Shown: in pieces, positions 1 through 8,484 of the stretch
Position numbering within the stretch: the first letter of the stretch is position 1
Layout of the letters: each line of letters begins with the position of its first letter
Origin: Nisaea acidiphila
GTDB taxonomy: Bacteria; Pseudomonadota; Alphaproteobacteria; Thalassobaculales; Thalassobaculaceae
Assembly (NCBI RefSeq): GCF_024662015.1
Contig: NZ_CP102480.1
Coordinates: forward strand, 3,466,501-3,530,500
Direction: 5' to 3'
Length of the DNA stretch: 64,000 nt
Program-made: the position numbers and the translations under genes
Notes under the pieces: model-generated
Databases searched by the model: none
Told to the model about the DNA's origin: nothing
What the model saw: the letters and a program-made list of their open reading frames with translations, nothing else

Positions 1-434
1 TGCTGGTCGGCGGCTACCTGCCGGGGCTTTCCGCGCGGCGGGAGCGGCAGATCCATCGCGTCACCGGAGGCGTTCTGGTCGCGGCGGTGATCTTTCACGT
101 CGCGGCCCTCTGGGTGACCAGCCCGCCGGATGTGATCGACGTGCTCCTCTTCAGATCGCCGACGCCTTTTTCCACCTGGGGCGCGATCGCGATGTGGGCG
201 GTTTTCGCCGCCGCGCTGCTGGCGGCGTTACGGCGGCGGCTGAAATTGCGGCCGCGGAGCTGGCGTCTCGCTCACAGCCTTCTCGTCTCCGTCGCCGTGC
301 TCTGCAGTGCGATGCACGCGCTGCTCATCGAAGGCACGATGGAGACCGTGTCGAAAGCGGGGCTCTGCGCGCTGACGGTGCTGGCGACGGCGAAGGTGAT
401 CGCCGATCTCCGGATCTGGAGCGTGCGGCCCTAG
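1..434 (+). CDS. Ferric reductase-like transmembrane protein (5' truncated)
   Basis: Only the C-terminal 143 codons are present; the reading frame is open to the left window edge. The visible part is hydrophobic with about four membrane segments. It carries histidines inside membrane helices (AAVIFHVAALW and a later CSAMHALLIEG), the pattern of the heme-coordinating ferric-reductase-like transmembrane domain. Such proteins move electrons across the inner membrane through b-type hemes; the substrate is unknown here. The gene ends in CTAG, a tetranucleotide that also supplies the stop codon of the convergent azlD gene. The family call rests on the helix and histidine pattern, so it is moderately sure. 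Confidence 0.6.
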   Translation, partial: LVGGYLPGLSARRERQIHRVTGGVLVAAVIFHVAALWVTSPPDVIDVLLFRSPTPFSTWGAIAMWAVFAAALLAALRRRLKLRPRSWRLAHSLLVSVAVLCSAMHALLIEGTMETVSKAGLCALTVLATAKVIADLRIWSVRP

Positions 435-724
435 AGTACCTGCCGCGCGAGCCAAACGGCGGCAATCCCGGCGGCCATGGTCAGCGGCAGGTTCCGCGTT
501 GCGAGCGCGACCGCGATAGCGGCGCCTGCCGCCACCCAGTCGGCCGGACCTCCCTGCACGAGGATCACGGCGACCAGTGCCGATATCAGGCATCCGGGCA
601 GGGCCGCGAAGGAACGGGCCCAGGCGCCCGTGGCGGGCAGGCGGGCGCCGATCAGATAGCCGCCTAGTCGGATTGCATAGGTCCCGAAGGCGAGGCCGGA
701 GATCAGCTGCCAATGTTCATTCAT
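431..724 (-). CDS. azlD: AzlD family branched-chain amino acid export subunit
   Basis: A 97-residue, three-to-four-helix membrane protein of the AzlD family, the small partner of AzlC. Together they form an exporter for branched-chain amino acids or their analogues. The start chosen is the ATG giving MNEHWQ, which overlaps the azlC stop by 8 bases (ATGAATGA), a typical translational coupling. An in-frame ATG 27 bases upstream lies inside azlC and is less likely. Length and the ATRNLPLTM segment fit the family. Substrate is inferred from the family only. Confidence 0.85.
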   Translation of the reverse strand: MNEHWQLISGLAFGTYAIRLGGYLIGARLPATGAWARSFAALPGCLISALVAVILVQGGPADWVAAGAAIAVALATRNLPLTMAAGIAAVWLARQVL

Positions 725-1409
725 GACGCGCCACTCCCGCGGTAACAGCACCGGCTATCCCGCCGCAGGCGAGCGCCCATGACGGATCGATGGGGGCAAG
801 CAGCGCTAGTCCGCCTGCCGCTCCGACCGAAACCAGCCAGGGGCGTGCGTCCTCAGCACCGCGACAGAGATTGCGCAGGATGGCGATAAAGGCGGCAGTG
901 AAGGCGAAGTCCATGCCGATGGAAACCGGGTCGGGCAGGGCGCCGGCGAAATCGGCTCCGGCCATGGTCGCGGCGATCCAGACCGCCATCAGGCAGGCGC
1001 CGCCGCCCATCAGGTACCAATAGCCGGCGGCGTTTCCCTTCGCCCGCGTCGCATGCATCAGGGCCCAATTCTCATCCGTCGTCAGATGCACGCCGAGCAG
1101 GACCTGCCAAAATGGCCGCCCTGCGAACTCCGTCCGCAAGGACGCGGTCATCAGCAGGATGCGGAGATTGAGTGCCAGACCGGCGGCGATTGCTCCGAAA
1201 GTCCCGGCGCCAGCGACCAGCCGTTCGGTCGCGACGATCTGCGAAGAGCCGGCGAAAACGAAAAGCCCCATGGCTCCGGTTGAGGGCGCTCCCATTCCGG
1301 CTTGCGCAGCGAGTAGGCCGAAGGCGAGGCCGTAGATTGTGACACCGAAAGCGAGTGGCGCGATATCTCGGACGCCGCGCGTGAATTCGTCGAGCGTTGC
1401 GGGGGGCAT
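717..1409 (-). CDS. azlC: AzlC family branched-chain amino acid exporter, large subunit
   Basis: A 230-residue integral membrane protein with the AzlC hallmark region (GLFVFAGSSQIVA at about residues 48-60, and NLRILLMTASL near 80-90). AzlC and AzlD form a two-component inner-membrane exporter. The gene is divergent from an XRE-cupin regulator with 85 bases between the start codons, and that gap holds several inverted repeats. This arrangement matches the common pattern in which a cupin-type XRE regulator controls the neighbouring azlCD genes. Confidence 0.88.
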   Translation of the reverse strand: MPPATLDEFTRGVRDIAPLAFGVTIYGLAFGLLAAQAGMGAPSTGAMGLFVFAGSSQIVATERLVAGAGTFGAIAAGLALNLRILLMTASLRTEFAGRPFWQVLLGVHLTTDENWALMHATRAKGNAAGYWYLMGGGACLMAVWIAATMAGADFAGALPDPVSIGMDFAFTAAFIAILRNLCRGAEDARPWLVSVGAAGGLALLAPIDPSWALACGGIAGAVTAGVARHE

Positions 1410-1428
1410 GTTCAGCCTGCTGGTATTT

Positions 1429-1470
1429 CGAACGTCGTTCGATATAATGAACGGACAATATTTTGTTCGT
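1429..1470. promoter_or_regulatory. Inverted repeats in the azlC / XRE-cupin divergent promoter
   Basis: Three nested dyads lie between the divergent genes. CGAACG-T-CGTTCG (1429-1441) is a perfect 6-bp inverted repeat. CGTTC-N8-GAACG spans 1436-1453. ACGGACAA-TATT-TTGTTCGT (1451-1470) has arms matching at 7 of 8 positions. All use the half-site GAAC/GTTC. They are plausible operators for the XRE-cupin protein encoded next door; binding is inference. Confidence 0.55.
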
Positions 1471-1494
1471 CAACAAGAACGATTGATTTTTATA

Positions 1495-2061
1495 ATGAAC
1501 GACGACGTGAACCCCGGAGATCTGATTGCCGAGGCCATTCGCCGCGAGCGGGAGCAGGCGCACCTGAGCCTGTCGGCTCTGGCTGCCAAGGCGGGGCTCG
1601 CAAAATCGACGCTCTCGCAGCTTGAGGCGGGCAAAGGCAATCCAAGCATCGAAACCCTCTGGGCCATCGCGGCGGCACTGGGCATTCCGTTCAGTTTCCT
1701 CTTCGAACATGCGGCGCCGCGAAACCTTCTGATCCGTGTCGACGAAGGCGAGGCGCTTGTGGCCGACCATGCGGATTTCACCGCGGTTCCGCTGAGCAAG
1801 TGCCCGCCGGGACACCGCCGGGACCTGTACCGGATTACTCTTTCCAAGGGTTCGCCCCGCGCGGCGGAACCCCATCCGCGGGGCACGCTGGAACATGCCT
1901 TCGTCGCGAGCGGTTCGGTACGTCTCGGTCCGATGGATGCGCCTGCCGAGCTCGGGCCGGGGGATTATTACGCCTATCCGGGCGATGTGGCGCATGCCTA
2001 TGAGGCGCTGAGCGACCGGGCGGTCATCCTTTTGGCGATGGAGAGCCCCGGCGCGGGGTGA
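1495..2061 (+). CDS. XRE family regulator with C-terminal cupin domain
   Basis: 188 residues from the ATG giving MNDDVNPGD. An N-terminal helix-turn-helix (about residues 9-62, including SALAAKAGLAKSTLSQLEAG) is followed by a small-molecule-binding cupin (about 105-185, with PHPRGTLEHAFVASG and GPGDYYAYPGDVAHAY). Such proteins usually sense a metabolite in the cupin and control a neighbouring transporter. The open frame extends upstream through the inverted repeats, but no homologous sequence is visible there, so the later ATG is preferred. It probably regulates the divergent azlCD genes and itself. Confidence 0.85.
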   Translation: MNDDVNPGDLIAEAIRREREQAHLSLSALAAKAGLAKSTLSQLEAGKGNPSIETLWAIAAALGIPFSFLFEHAAPRNLLIRVDEGEALVADHADFTAVPLSKCPPGHRRDLYRITLSKGSPRAAEPHPRGTLEHAFVASGSVRLGPMDAPAELGPGDYYAYPGDVAHAYEALSDRAVILLAMESPGAG

Positions 2062-2130
2062 TCTACTCCGGGTTTTTGCGCCGCGCCTGCCGCTCATGTA
2101 AAAAGAGCTTGGCTTGTCGCGAGGCGATGC

Positions 2131-2697
2131 ATGAGCAAGACAGAGATTGCAGCGAGCATACCGCGCGCGCCCAGGTACCCCCTGAGGCGCCTCAGGCTCC
2201 ACCGCGGCATGAAGCAGAGCCATCTCGCCGAACTGCTCGGGGTGGCGCAGACCACCGTTTCACGTTGGGAAACCGGCATGCTGGAAATGCCGCCCCCCTT
2301 TATCGCGGCGGCGCAGCGGCTTCTGGCGATGCCGCCGGGCCCTACCCAGGACAGCGCGCTCCGGCGTCTGGTCGAGGCTTCGAGCCTGAAAGTTCACCTG
2401 ATCTGCGACCGGACGCACCGGTTGCTCGCAGCGTCGCACCCGCGGCAGGCGGACTGGTCGGCCGATACGACCGATCTCACCGGAAAGTCCATGCTGGTCT
2501 ATGCCTCGCCGGAGATCCTCGCCGCGGAAAGCGGCCTGGACGCGATGGGCTGGCACGAGGGCGGGGCCGCATCGCTCGTCGTTGAGACCGGGGCCAATAC
2601 CAGCAGTGTCGTCCCGATCCTTCCGAGCCGCATTCTCTGGGAGCGAGTGACGCTCGAGGACGGCACCGCCGGGCGAGTCGTCACCACGCTCGAATAA
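2131..2697 (+). CDS. XRE family helix-turn-helix protein with uncharacterised sensor-like C-terminus
   Basis: 188 residues. A helix-turn-helix lies at about residues 18-70 (LHRGMKQSHLAELLGVAQTTVSRWETG). The remaining ~115 residues (KVHLICDRTHRLLAASHPRQ onward) resemble a small PAS-like sensory module, but I cannot name the family. It follows the XRE-cupin gene by 69 bases on the same strand and precedes an MFS transporter gene by 56 bases, so regulation of that transporter is plausible. It differs from its XRE neighbour in having no cupin motif. Confidence 0.75.
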   Translation: MSKTEIAASIPRAPRYPLRRLRLHRGMKQSHLAELLGVAQTTVSRWETGMLEMPPPFIAAAQRLLAMPPGPTQDSALRRLVEASSLKVHLICDRTHRLLAASHPRQADWSADTTDLTGKSMLVYASPEILAAESGLDAMGWHEGGAASLVVETGANTSSVVPILPSRILWERVTLEDGTAGRVVTTLE

Positions 2698-2753
2698 CGG
2701 CGCGCATATTTTATGCGTGGCCCTGCAGGAGCGTGCCCGCTTAGTTTCCGGCC

Positions 2754-3938
2754 ATGAAAGACTCTGCCGAAACCGTGCGGTATTGGCCGCATATCCTTCT
2801 CCTCTGGCTCATGGGGCTGCTCGCGGCGGCGCAGCTCGGCAAGATGTCGGCCCTGCTTCCCCTGCTCAGGGAGGATCTCGGGATATCCCTGGTGGCGGCA
2901 GGATGGCTCGCTTCGCTACTGGAGGCGGGCGGCGCCGGTCTCGGCCTGGCCGCGGGACTTCTGATTGGGCGGCTTGGCAACCGAAGCGGTCTCGGGTTCG
3001 GGCTCCTGTTGCTTGCCGGCGCCGGCCTCGCTGAGGCGCTGGCACAGGATCTGGCCGCGCTTGTCGTGCTGCGGCTTGTCGAGGCCGCCGGATATGTCCT
3101 CATCGTCATTGCCGCACCGAGCATGATCGCCGTGATCGCGCCGCCGTCCGCGCGGGGACCCGCCTTCGCGCTTTGGAGCACTTTCGTACCGGCGGGGCTC
3201 GCGCTCGGCGTGGCGGCGACCGGCAGCGCTCTTGCCTGGATGACGCGCGGCGAGATCTTTCTTGGCTGGGGACTGCTCGTGGCAGCTGTTGCCGCCGGTT
3301 GGTTCGGCTTGCCGCGAGGGCAAAGGCCCCCCACCGTCAGGCTGGCGCTTCCGGGCCTTCGTGTCTGGCTGCTGACGGCGGGATTCGGCTGTTTCACCGT
3401 CGGTGAGGTCGGAATGCTGGCCATGCTGCCAACGTTCCTGATCGAGGAGATGGGGCTCGCATCCGGCGCGGCCGGAGCGCTTGCCGGTGCGGCCTCGCTC
3501 GCCACTATGGTGGGGAGTTTCGCCGCCGGATGGGCGCTCATCCGCCGTTCCGGCCGGAATTCGGTGCTGCTGCTTTCCGCGATCGGCTTGCTGGCCGCCG
3601 CCGCTTTTACGCTGCCGATCTTTCTGGCGCCGGGCCTCAGCTTCGGATTGCCCCCGGTCCTGCTCGCCGGAGTGGGGGCGGTCGCCGCGAATGCATTCGT
3701 CGGGCTCTATCCGGCTGTGGTTTTTGCCCGTCTGCCGGATCTGGTTTCCGGACCGGCCGGGATCGCCTCGGCGAACGGCGTGATTACACAGTTCGGGGCC
3801 GGCGGGGCGCTGATCGGCCCGCCACTGGCGGGCTTCGTTGCCGCGAGCTTTGGCTGGGGGACGGTGTCGCCGGTGCTGGCCGGGTGCTTCATCGCCGCCT
3901 TCGCCCTCACACTGTGGGCCGAGGCCCGTAATTCATGA
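2754..3938 (+). CDS. MFS transporter
   Basis: 394 residues with about 12 hydrophobic segments and an MFS-type loop between helices 2 and 3 (GLLIGRLGNRSG). The overall look is that of the smaller 12-TM MFS permeases (CynX/NimT-like). No substrate can be read from the sequence. The ATG is preceded by a weak ribosome-binding site. The following MFS gene is 140 bases downstream on the same strand but is clearly a different subfamily. Confidence 0.8.
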   Translation: MKDSAETVRYWPHILLLWLMGLLAAAQLGKMSALLPLLREDLGISLVAAGWLASLLEAGGAGLGLAAGLLIGRLGNRSGLGFGLLLLAGAGLAEALAQDLAALVVLRLVEAAGYVLIVIAAPSMIAVIAPPSARGPAFALWSTFVPAGLALGVAATGSALAWMTRGEIFLGWGLLVAAVAAGWFGLPRGQRPPTVRLALPGLRVWLLTAGFGCFTVGEVGMLAMLPTFLIEEMGLASGAAGALAGAASLATMVGSFAAGWALIRRSGRNSVLLLSAIGLLAAAAFTLPIFLAPGLSFGLPPVLLAGVGAVAANAFVGLYPAVVFARLPDLVSGPAGIASANGVITQFGAGGALIGPPLAGFVAASFGWGTVSPVLAGCFIAAFALTLWAEARNS

Positions 3939-4078
3939 GCCGTCTGCCCGTCATTTCCGTACTTGCGGTCAAGTAACCGACGTCAGCGCTTTGCGCGCGC
4001 CGGCCGGTCGGGTACTTTCCCGATGTCGCCGTGGACTGCGCGGCGCCGAACCCGTCTCCAATCTAGGCACATCATCAA

Positions 4079-5332
4079 ATGAGCGTTGCGTCCATCCTGG
4101 CGGTGCGTGAGGTCGACAGCCCCTACGCCTGGTTCCGCCTCTCCATGTCGCTGCTAATCAGCATGATCGGCGGTGTCGGTCTCTGGTCGGTGGTGGTGAC
4201 GCTGCCCGCGATCGAGGCGGATTTCGGCATCGCTCGCGGCGATGCCTCGCTGCCCTATACCGTGACAATGGTCGGTTTCGCGATCGGCGGGATCCTGATG
4301 GGACGTCTCGCGGACCGGTTCGGGATCCTGATGCCGCTGCGTTTCGGCGCCGTCGCGATGGCGCTCGGATACGGGCTGTCTTCCCAGGCGGCAACTCTTT
4401 GGCAGTTCGCTCTGTTGCAGGGGGCGCTGATCGGTATGCTCGGCAGCTCCGCCAGCTTCGGGCCGGTGATCTCCGACATCACCCACTGGTTCCAGCGCCG
4501 CCGCGGCCTCGCCGTCGCCATCGGGGCGAGCGGCAGCTATCTCGCGGGAACGGTCTGGCCGCCCGTGATCGAACATTTGGTCAATCTCTATGGCTGGCGC
4601 GATACGCATCTGATCATCGCTGTGGTCTGTCTCTTCACCCTGCTTCCGCTCTCGGCCGCGCTCCGCACACGTAGCCCGGAACTGCCGGCCGCGTTCGGAA
4701 CGAAATCGGCCGCGCCGGTGCAGGAGAATGAAGAAATCTCTCTCAGGGGGCCTGTCGTTCAGGGACTGCTGCTGCTCGCGGGCCTCGCCTGCTGCGTCGC
4801 GATGGCTATGCCTCAGGTCCATATCGTCGCCTACTGTGGCGATCTCGGTTACGGAACGGCGCGGGGCGCCGAGATGCTCTCACTGATGCTTTTTACCGGG
4901 ATTGTCAGCCGGCTCACCTTCGGCTGGATCGCCGACAAGATCGGCGCGCTGCGCACGCTGATGTTGTCGTCGTTCCTGCAGGGGCTGTCGCTGCTGCTGT
5001 TCCTGCCTTTCGACGGGCTGGTCTCGCTCTATGTAGTCTCCGCGCTCTTCGGTCTCGCGCAGGGAGGCATTGTGCCGACCTATGCGCTCGTGGTGCGACG
5101 GGTCTTCCCGGCGGCGGAGGCTGGGACACGGGTCGGGCTGGTGCTCTCGGCGACCCTGCTCGGTATGGCGCTCGGCGGCTGGATGTCGGGAGCGATCTAC
5201 GATCTCACGCTCTCCTACGACGCGGCCTTCCTCAACGGCGTCGCCTGGAACGTACTGAACCTCAGTATCGCCTTCTTCCTCTGGTTCCAACTGGACGGGA
5301 GACGGCCGGCGCGCGCCGCCGGCGCGGCCTGA
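4079..5332 (+). CDS. MFS transporter, monocarboxylate/oxalate-formate antiporter-like
   Basis: 417 residues, 12 predicted helices. The loop GILMGRLADRFG and the pattern of long helices with HWFQRRRGLAVAIGASGSY resemble the monocarboxylate/OFA-type MFS permeases that carry small carboxylates. A conserved second-half motif (LTFGWIADKIG) marks the internal repeat. It converges on tctA with a 15-base gap. Substrate is unassigned; a carboxylic acid is the best family-based guess. Confidence 0.8.
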   Translation: MSVASILAVREVDSPYAWFRLSMSLLISMIGGVGLWSVVVTLPAIEADFGIARGDASLPYTVTMVGFAIGGILMGRLADRFGILMPLRFGAVAMALGYGLSSQAATLWQFALLQGALIGMLGSSASFGPVISDITHWFQRRRGLAVAIGASGSYLAGTVWPPVIEHLVNLYGWRDTHLIIAVVCLFTLLPLSAALRTRSPELPAAFGTKSAAPVQENEEISLRGPVVQGLLLLAGLACCVAMAMPQVHIVAYCGDLGYGTARGAEMLSLMLFTGIVSRLTFGWIADKIGALRTLMLSSFLQGLSLLLFLPFDGLVSLYVVSALFGLAQGGIVPTYALVVRRVFPAAEAGTRVGLVLSATLLGMALGGWMSGAIYDLTLSYDAAFLNGVAWNVLNLSIAFFLWFQLDGRRPARAAGAA

Positions 5333-5347
5333 CCTCAGGCGCCGAAG

Positions 5348-6856
5348 CTAGCCTTCCCGGCGCGCCCTGAGCGTCGGGCGGACGCGGAGCAGCCAGACGA
5401 AGAGCCCGGTCAGAACCAGCAGCGCTGCGCTTGCCGGGCTGGTCAGGAAGATCATCGGGTCGCCTTCCGAGACGATCAGCGAGCGGCGCAGGAACTCCTC
5501 GAAATAGGGGCCGAGGATCACCCCCATGAGGGCCGGGACGACCGGATAGCCGAACACCCGCAGCAGGAAGGCCAGCACGCCGATCGCCAGCGCCATCCAC
5601 ATCTGGAAGAACGAGAAGGAGGAGGCATAGACGCCGACCATCGAGATCATCGCGATGAACGCATAGAGCAGGCCGCGATTGATCTGCGAGAGCCGGAGAT
5701 AGACCGGTCCGAGGGCGATGACCGAGACGAAGACAAGGATCGAGGAGACAAAGAGAGCCGCGAACATCGGTGCGATGACGCCGAAATTGCTGCCGAGCAG
5801 GGCCGGGCCCGGGACGAGTCCGTGGATCAGCAGGACGCCGAAGATGATCGCGGTCACCGCGTCTCCCGGAATGCCCATGGTGAGAAGAGGGATCACCGCG
5901 CCGCCGCACATGGCGTTGTTCGCGGCCTCGGAGGCTGCGAGGCCCTCGTAGGAGCCGTCGCCGAACTTTTCCGGCTTGCGCGCGCCGCGCTTGGCCTCCG
6001 CATAGGCGATGAAGGAGGCCATGGAGGCGCCGCCGCCGGGCAGCATGCCGATCAGCACGCCGATGATGGCGCTTTTCGTATAGGTGACGATGCCCACCTC
6101 GCGGATCCGTTCGCGGCTCGGGAGAAAGTCGCGGCGTCGGGGGCGCGCGACGGCCGCGACGGCCTCCGCCTTTCCGAGCGAGGACGGCAGTGCGGCCTGG
6201 GCGATCAGTTCGCAGACTGCGAAGAGGCCGATTACGGCCGGCAGCAAGCCGATCCCCTCGATCAGATGGTAACTCTCGAAATCGAACCGGCCGACCGGCA
6301 CCATCGGATCGATGCCGACCGTGGAGATCATCAGTCCGATGGCCATCGCGGTCGCGGCCTTCAGCAGCGAGCCGGAGGCGACGATGGTCACCGTCACGAT
6401 GGCGAGCAGCACCAGCGAGAATTTGTCGGGCGTCTGGAAAAGCAGGGCAAGCGCGCTGACGGGCTGGGCGAGGGCGATCAGGATGACAGCTCCGACCAGT
6501 CCCCCGATGGCGGAGGAAAAGGCGCTCATGCCGAGCGCCTGCGGGCCCTCGCCGCGCTTCATCAGGGCATGTCCGTCGATCGTCGTGATCGCCCCGGACG
6601 GGGCGCCCGGAATATTGAGCGTGATGCCGGTGATCGAACCGGAATAGATCCCGGCCATGTAGATCCCGGCGACCATCACCAGCGCGTTGGAGACTTCCAT
6701 GCCGAAGGTGAAAGGCAGCAGGAGCGCGATGGCGAGCGTCGCGGTCAGGCCCGGGATCGCGCCGAACACGAGGCCCAGCAGGAAGCCGCCGATCAGATGC
6801 AGAAAGGTGAGGGGATGGATGAGCGCAAGGAAACCGTCGGCGATCTGGGCAATCAT
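5348..6856 (-). CDS. tctA: Tripartite tricarboxylate transporter permease TctA
   Basis: 502 residues, the usual TctA length, with about 12 hydrophobic helices. The signature GLVFGAIPGLTATLAIALLL occurs near residues 28-47, and its second-repeat counterpart IGMLPGGGASMASFIAYAE occurs in the C-terminal half. TctA is the large membrane subunit that imports a carboxylate with the help of a periplasmic binding protein. It is third in the order tctC-tctB-tctA, and only one base separates it from tctB. The substrate is unknown; the adjacent TPP enzyme suggests a 2-oxo acid or related carboxylate. Confidence 0.92.
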   Translation of the reverse strand: MIAQIADGFLALIHPLTFLHLIGGFLLGLVFGAIPGLTATLAIALLLPFTFGMEVSNALVMVAGIYMAGIYSGSITGITLNIPGAPSGAITTIDGHALMKRGEGPQALGMSAFSSAIGGLVGAVILIALAQPVSALALLFQTPDKFSLVLLAIVTVTIVASGSLLKAATAMAIGLMISTVGIDPMVPVGRFDFESYHLIEGIGLLPAVIGLFAVCELIAQAALPSSLGKAEAVAAVARPRRRDFLPSRERIREVGIVTYTKSAIIGVLIGMLPGGGASMASFIAYAEAKRGARKPEKFGDGSYEGLAASEAANNAMCGGAVIPLLTMGIPGDAVTAIIFGVLLIHGLVPGPALLGSNFGVIAPMFAALFVSSILVFVSVIALGPVYLRLSQINRGLLYAFIAMISMVGVYASSFSFFQMWMALAIGVLAFLLRVFGYPVVPALMGVILGPYFEEFLRRSLIVSEGDPMIFLTSPASAALLVLTGLFVWLLRVRPTLRARREG

Positions 6857-6857
6857 C

Positions 6858-7352
6858 TCAGAACTCCCAGACCGGCAGGTAAAGCTCGAACACCTTCACG
6901 AAGAAGAGCCATCCGAACACGGTGACGCCGAAAGCGACGATCGCGGCGAACAGCGCTGACGAGCGCCAGGCACCGCTCCGTTCGTAATTGAAGAAGAGGG
7001 CGATGAGAAAAGTGTAGAGGAAGGCAGACACCAGATAGCCGAGATAGAAGAAGCCGACGATGAAAAGCACGGTCAGCCCGGTCGCGACCAGCGGTCCGGC
7101 GATCCTGATGTTCGGAATATGCTCGGACGTTGGCGAACCGGAGCGCTCGCCGGTCCCCGCGCGGAACTCGGTGATGAGGATCCGGGCCATCGCCAGGTAG
7201 AGGAAGACGCAGAGGATCGAGGGCAGGAAAGCCGGACCCGGCTCGCCCGAGGCGAAGGGTGGATCCATCTGCAGCACCTGGCTGGCATAGATTGTGTTCA
7301 GTCCGGCCAGAAGGAGAGCGAAGAGGATCTGGCCGTTCAGCATTCTGTTCAT
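6858..7352 (-). CDS. tctB: Tripartite tricarboxylate transporter small subunit TctB
   Basis: 164 residues with four hydrophobic segments, the size and topology of TctB. The start gives MNRMLNGQILFALLLAG. A characteristic conserved segment, GPAFLPSILCVFLYLAMA, is present at about residues 38-55. It forms the membrane complex with TctA. Its gene is separated from tctC by 78 bases that contain a stem-loop. Confidence 0.88.
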   Translation of the reverse strand: MNRMLNGQILFALLLAGLNTIYASQVLQMDPPFASGEPGPAFLPSILCVFLYLAMARILITEFRAGTGERSGSPTSEHIPNIRIAGPLVATGLTVLFIVGFFYLGYLVSAFLYTFLIALFFNYERSGAWRSSALFAAIVAFGVTVFGWLFFVKVFELYLPVWEF

Positions 7353-7389
7353 CTTGAAGACCCTCTCGCCGACAGATCCGCCGCAGGTG

Positions 7390-7425
7390 TGGCGCCGGGA
7401 GCCGCGTGAGCGACGTCCGGCGCCA
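7390..7425 (-). promoter_or_regulatory. Stem-loop between tctC and tctB
   Basis: TGGCGCCGG and CCGGCGCCA form a perfect 9-bp stem with an 18-base loop, sited just after the tctC stop and before tctB. There is no T-tract, so it is more likely an mRNA-stabilising or attenuating hairpin than a full terminator. The same arrangement recurs in three other transport operons in this window. Confidence 0.6.
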
Positions 7426-7430
7426 GTCCT

Positions 7431-8420
7431 TTATTTCTTGAGGATGCCCGACTGTACGAGCTCGTCGATAAGCGCGAAGGCCTTCTTCTGCGACGCCTCG
7501 ATATAGGCCGCGGTCTCCTCCGCATTCATCCAGACCGCGCCCATACCGGTATCCGCTGCCGCTTTCTGGAAGTCAGGCATGTCGAAGACCTTGGCGAAGG
7601 CGGTTTCCAGCGTCTTGCGCTGTTCGGCATCGACGCCCGTCTGGGTGGCAATCAGGCGGAAGCTGCCCCAGACCACATCGTAGCCCTGCTCCTTGAAGGT
7701 CGGAACGTCGGGGAAGAAGTCGGACCGGGTGTCGGACATCACGCCGAGCACGCGCGCCTGACCGGATTTGACCGCGGCGAAGGCGGCCGAAATGCTGGTC
7801 GAGGCGGCATCGGTCTCGCCGGAAAGCAGGGCCTCGCGCTGCGGGCCGGAGCCTTTCGGATAGGGGATGTGCTGGACGTCGATGCCGGCCTGCGCAGCGA
7901 AATCGAGCGCGGGCAGGTGCCAGACGCCGCCGGTGCCGACATTGGCGATCTTCAGCGTTCCCGGCGCCGCTTTGGCGGCCGCGACGAACTCTTCAAGGGT
8001 CTTCCAGGGGGCGTCCGCCTTCACGATCAGGGTCGTCGGATGCACCGTGACCGAGCCGAGGAAGGCGAGCTGGTCGGTGTCGTAGCCCGGGACGAGCTTG
8101 TAGTAGGGGACCGTGATCACGCTGTCCCAGGTCAGCGACCCAATGGTGTAGCCGTCCGGACGGGACTTCATCAGGCGCAGGGTGCCGACGCCGCTCTGCG
8201 CGCCGGTGACGTTCTGTGTGTTGATACCGACGCCGAGCTGCTTCTCGGCATAGCTCATGAAGGTCCGCATCACCGTGTCGGTGCCGCCGCCGGCGCTCCA
8301 CGGCATGATGTGCATGATGTCCTTGCTCGGGTAGTCGGCCGCATTGGCGGAACCGGCAAGCGGCACGGCGATGGCCGCCGCTGCGAGCAGCGCCGTGGAG
8401 AATTTTCCGAAGAGTTTCAT
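7431..8420 (-). CDS. tctC: Tripartite tricarboxylate transporter substrate-binding protein TctC
   Basis: 329 residues with a clear Sec signal peptide (hydrophobic stretch to about residue 27, cleavage after SANA). The mature protein starts ADYPSKDIMHIMPWSAGGGTD, which matches the TctC/Bug pattern in which the carboxylate is held by two beta-strand loops. The start ATG has an AGGA ribosome-binding site. It delivers the substrate to TctAB. The first gene of the unit is probably the TPP enzyme, which lies 64 bases upstream. Confidence 0.9.
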   Translation of the reverse strand: MKLFGKFSTALLAAAAIAVPLAGSANAADYPSKDIMHIMPWSAGGGTDTVMRTFMSYAEKQLGVGINTQNVTGAQSGVGTLRLMKSRPDGYTIGSLTWDSVITVPYYKLVPGYDTDQLAFLGSVTVHPTTLIVKADAPWKTLEEFVAAAKAAPGTLKIANVGTGGVWHLPALDFAAQAGIDVQHIPYPKGSGPQREALLSGETDAASTSISAAFAAVKSGQARVLGVMSDTRSDFFPDVPTFKEQGYDVVWGSFRLIATQTGVDAEQRKTLETAFAKVFDMPDFQKAAADTGMGAVWMNAEETAAYIEASQKKAFALIDELVQSGILKK

Positions 8421-8484
8421 CTCAGTCCTCTCTGTTTGAGATCAGGGGTGGCAGGTGGCGCGTTGCCCGCGCCCTTCGTGATTG

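Noticed and set aside
5327-5340. Short hairpin GCCTG-ACCT-CAGGC at the end of the second MFS gene
   Set aside because: Only a 5-bp stem overlapping the stop codon, no T-tract; too weak to call a terminator.
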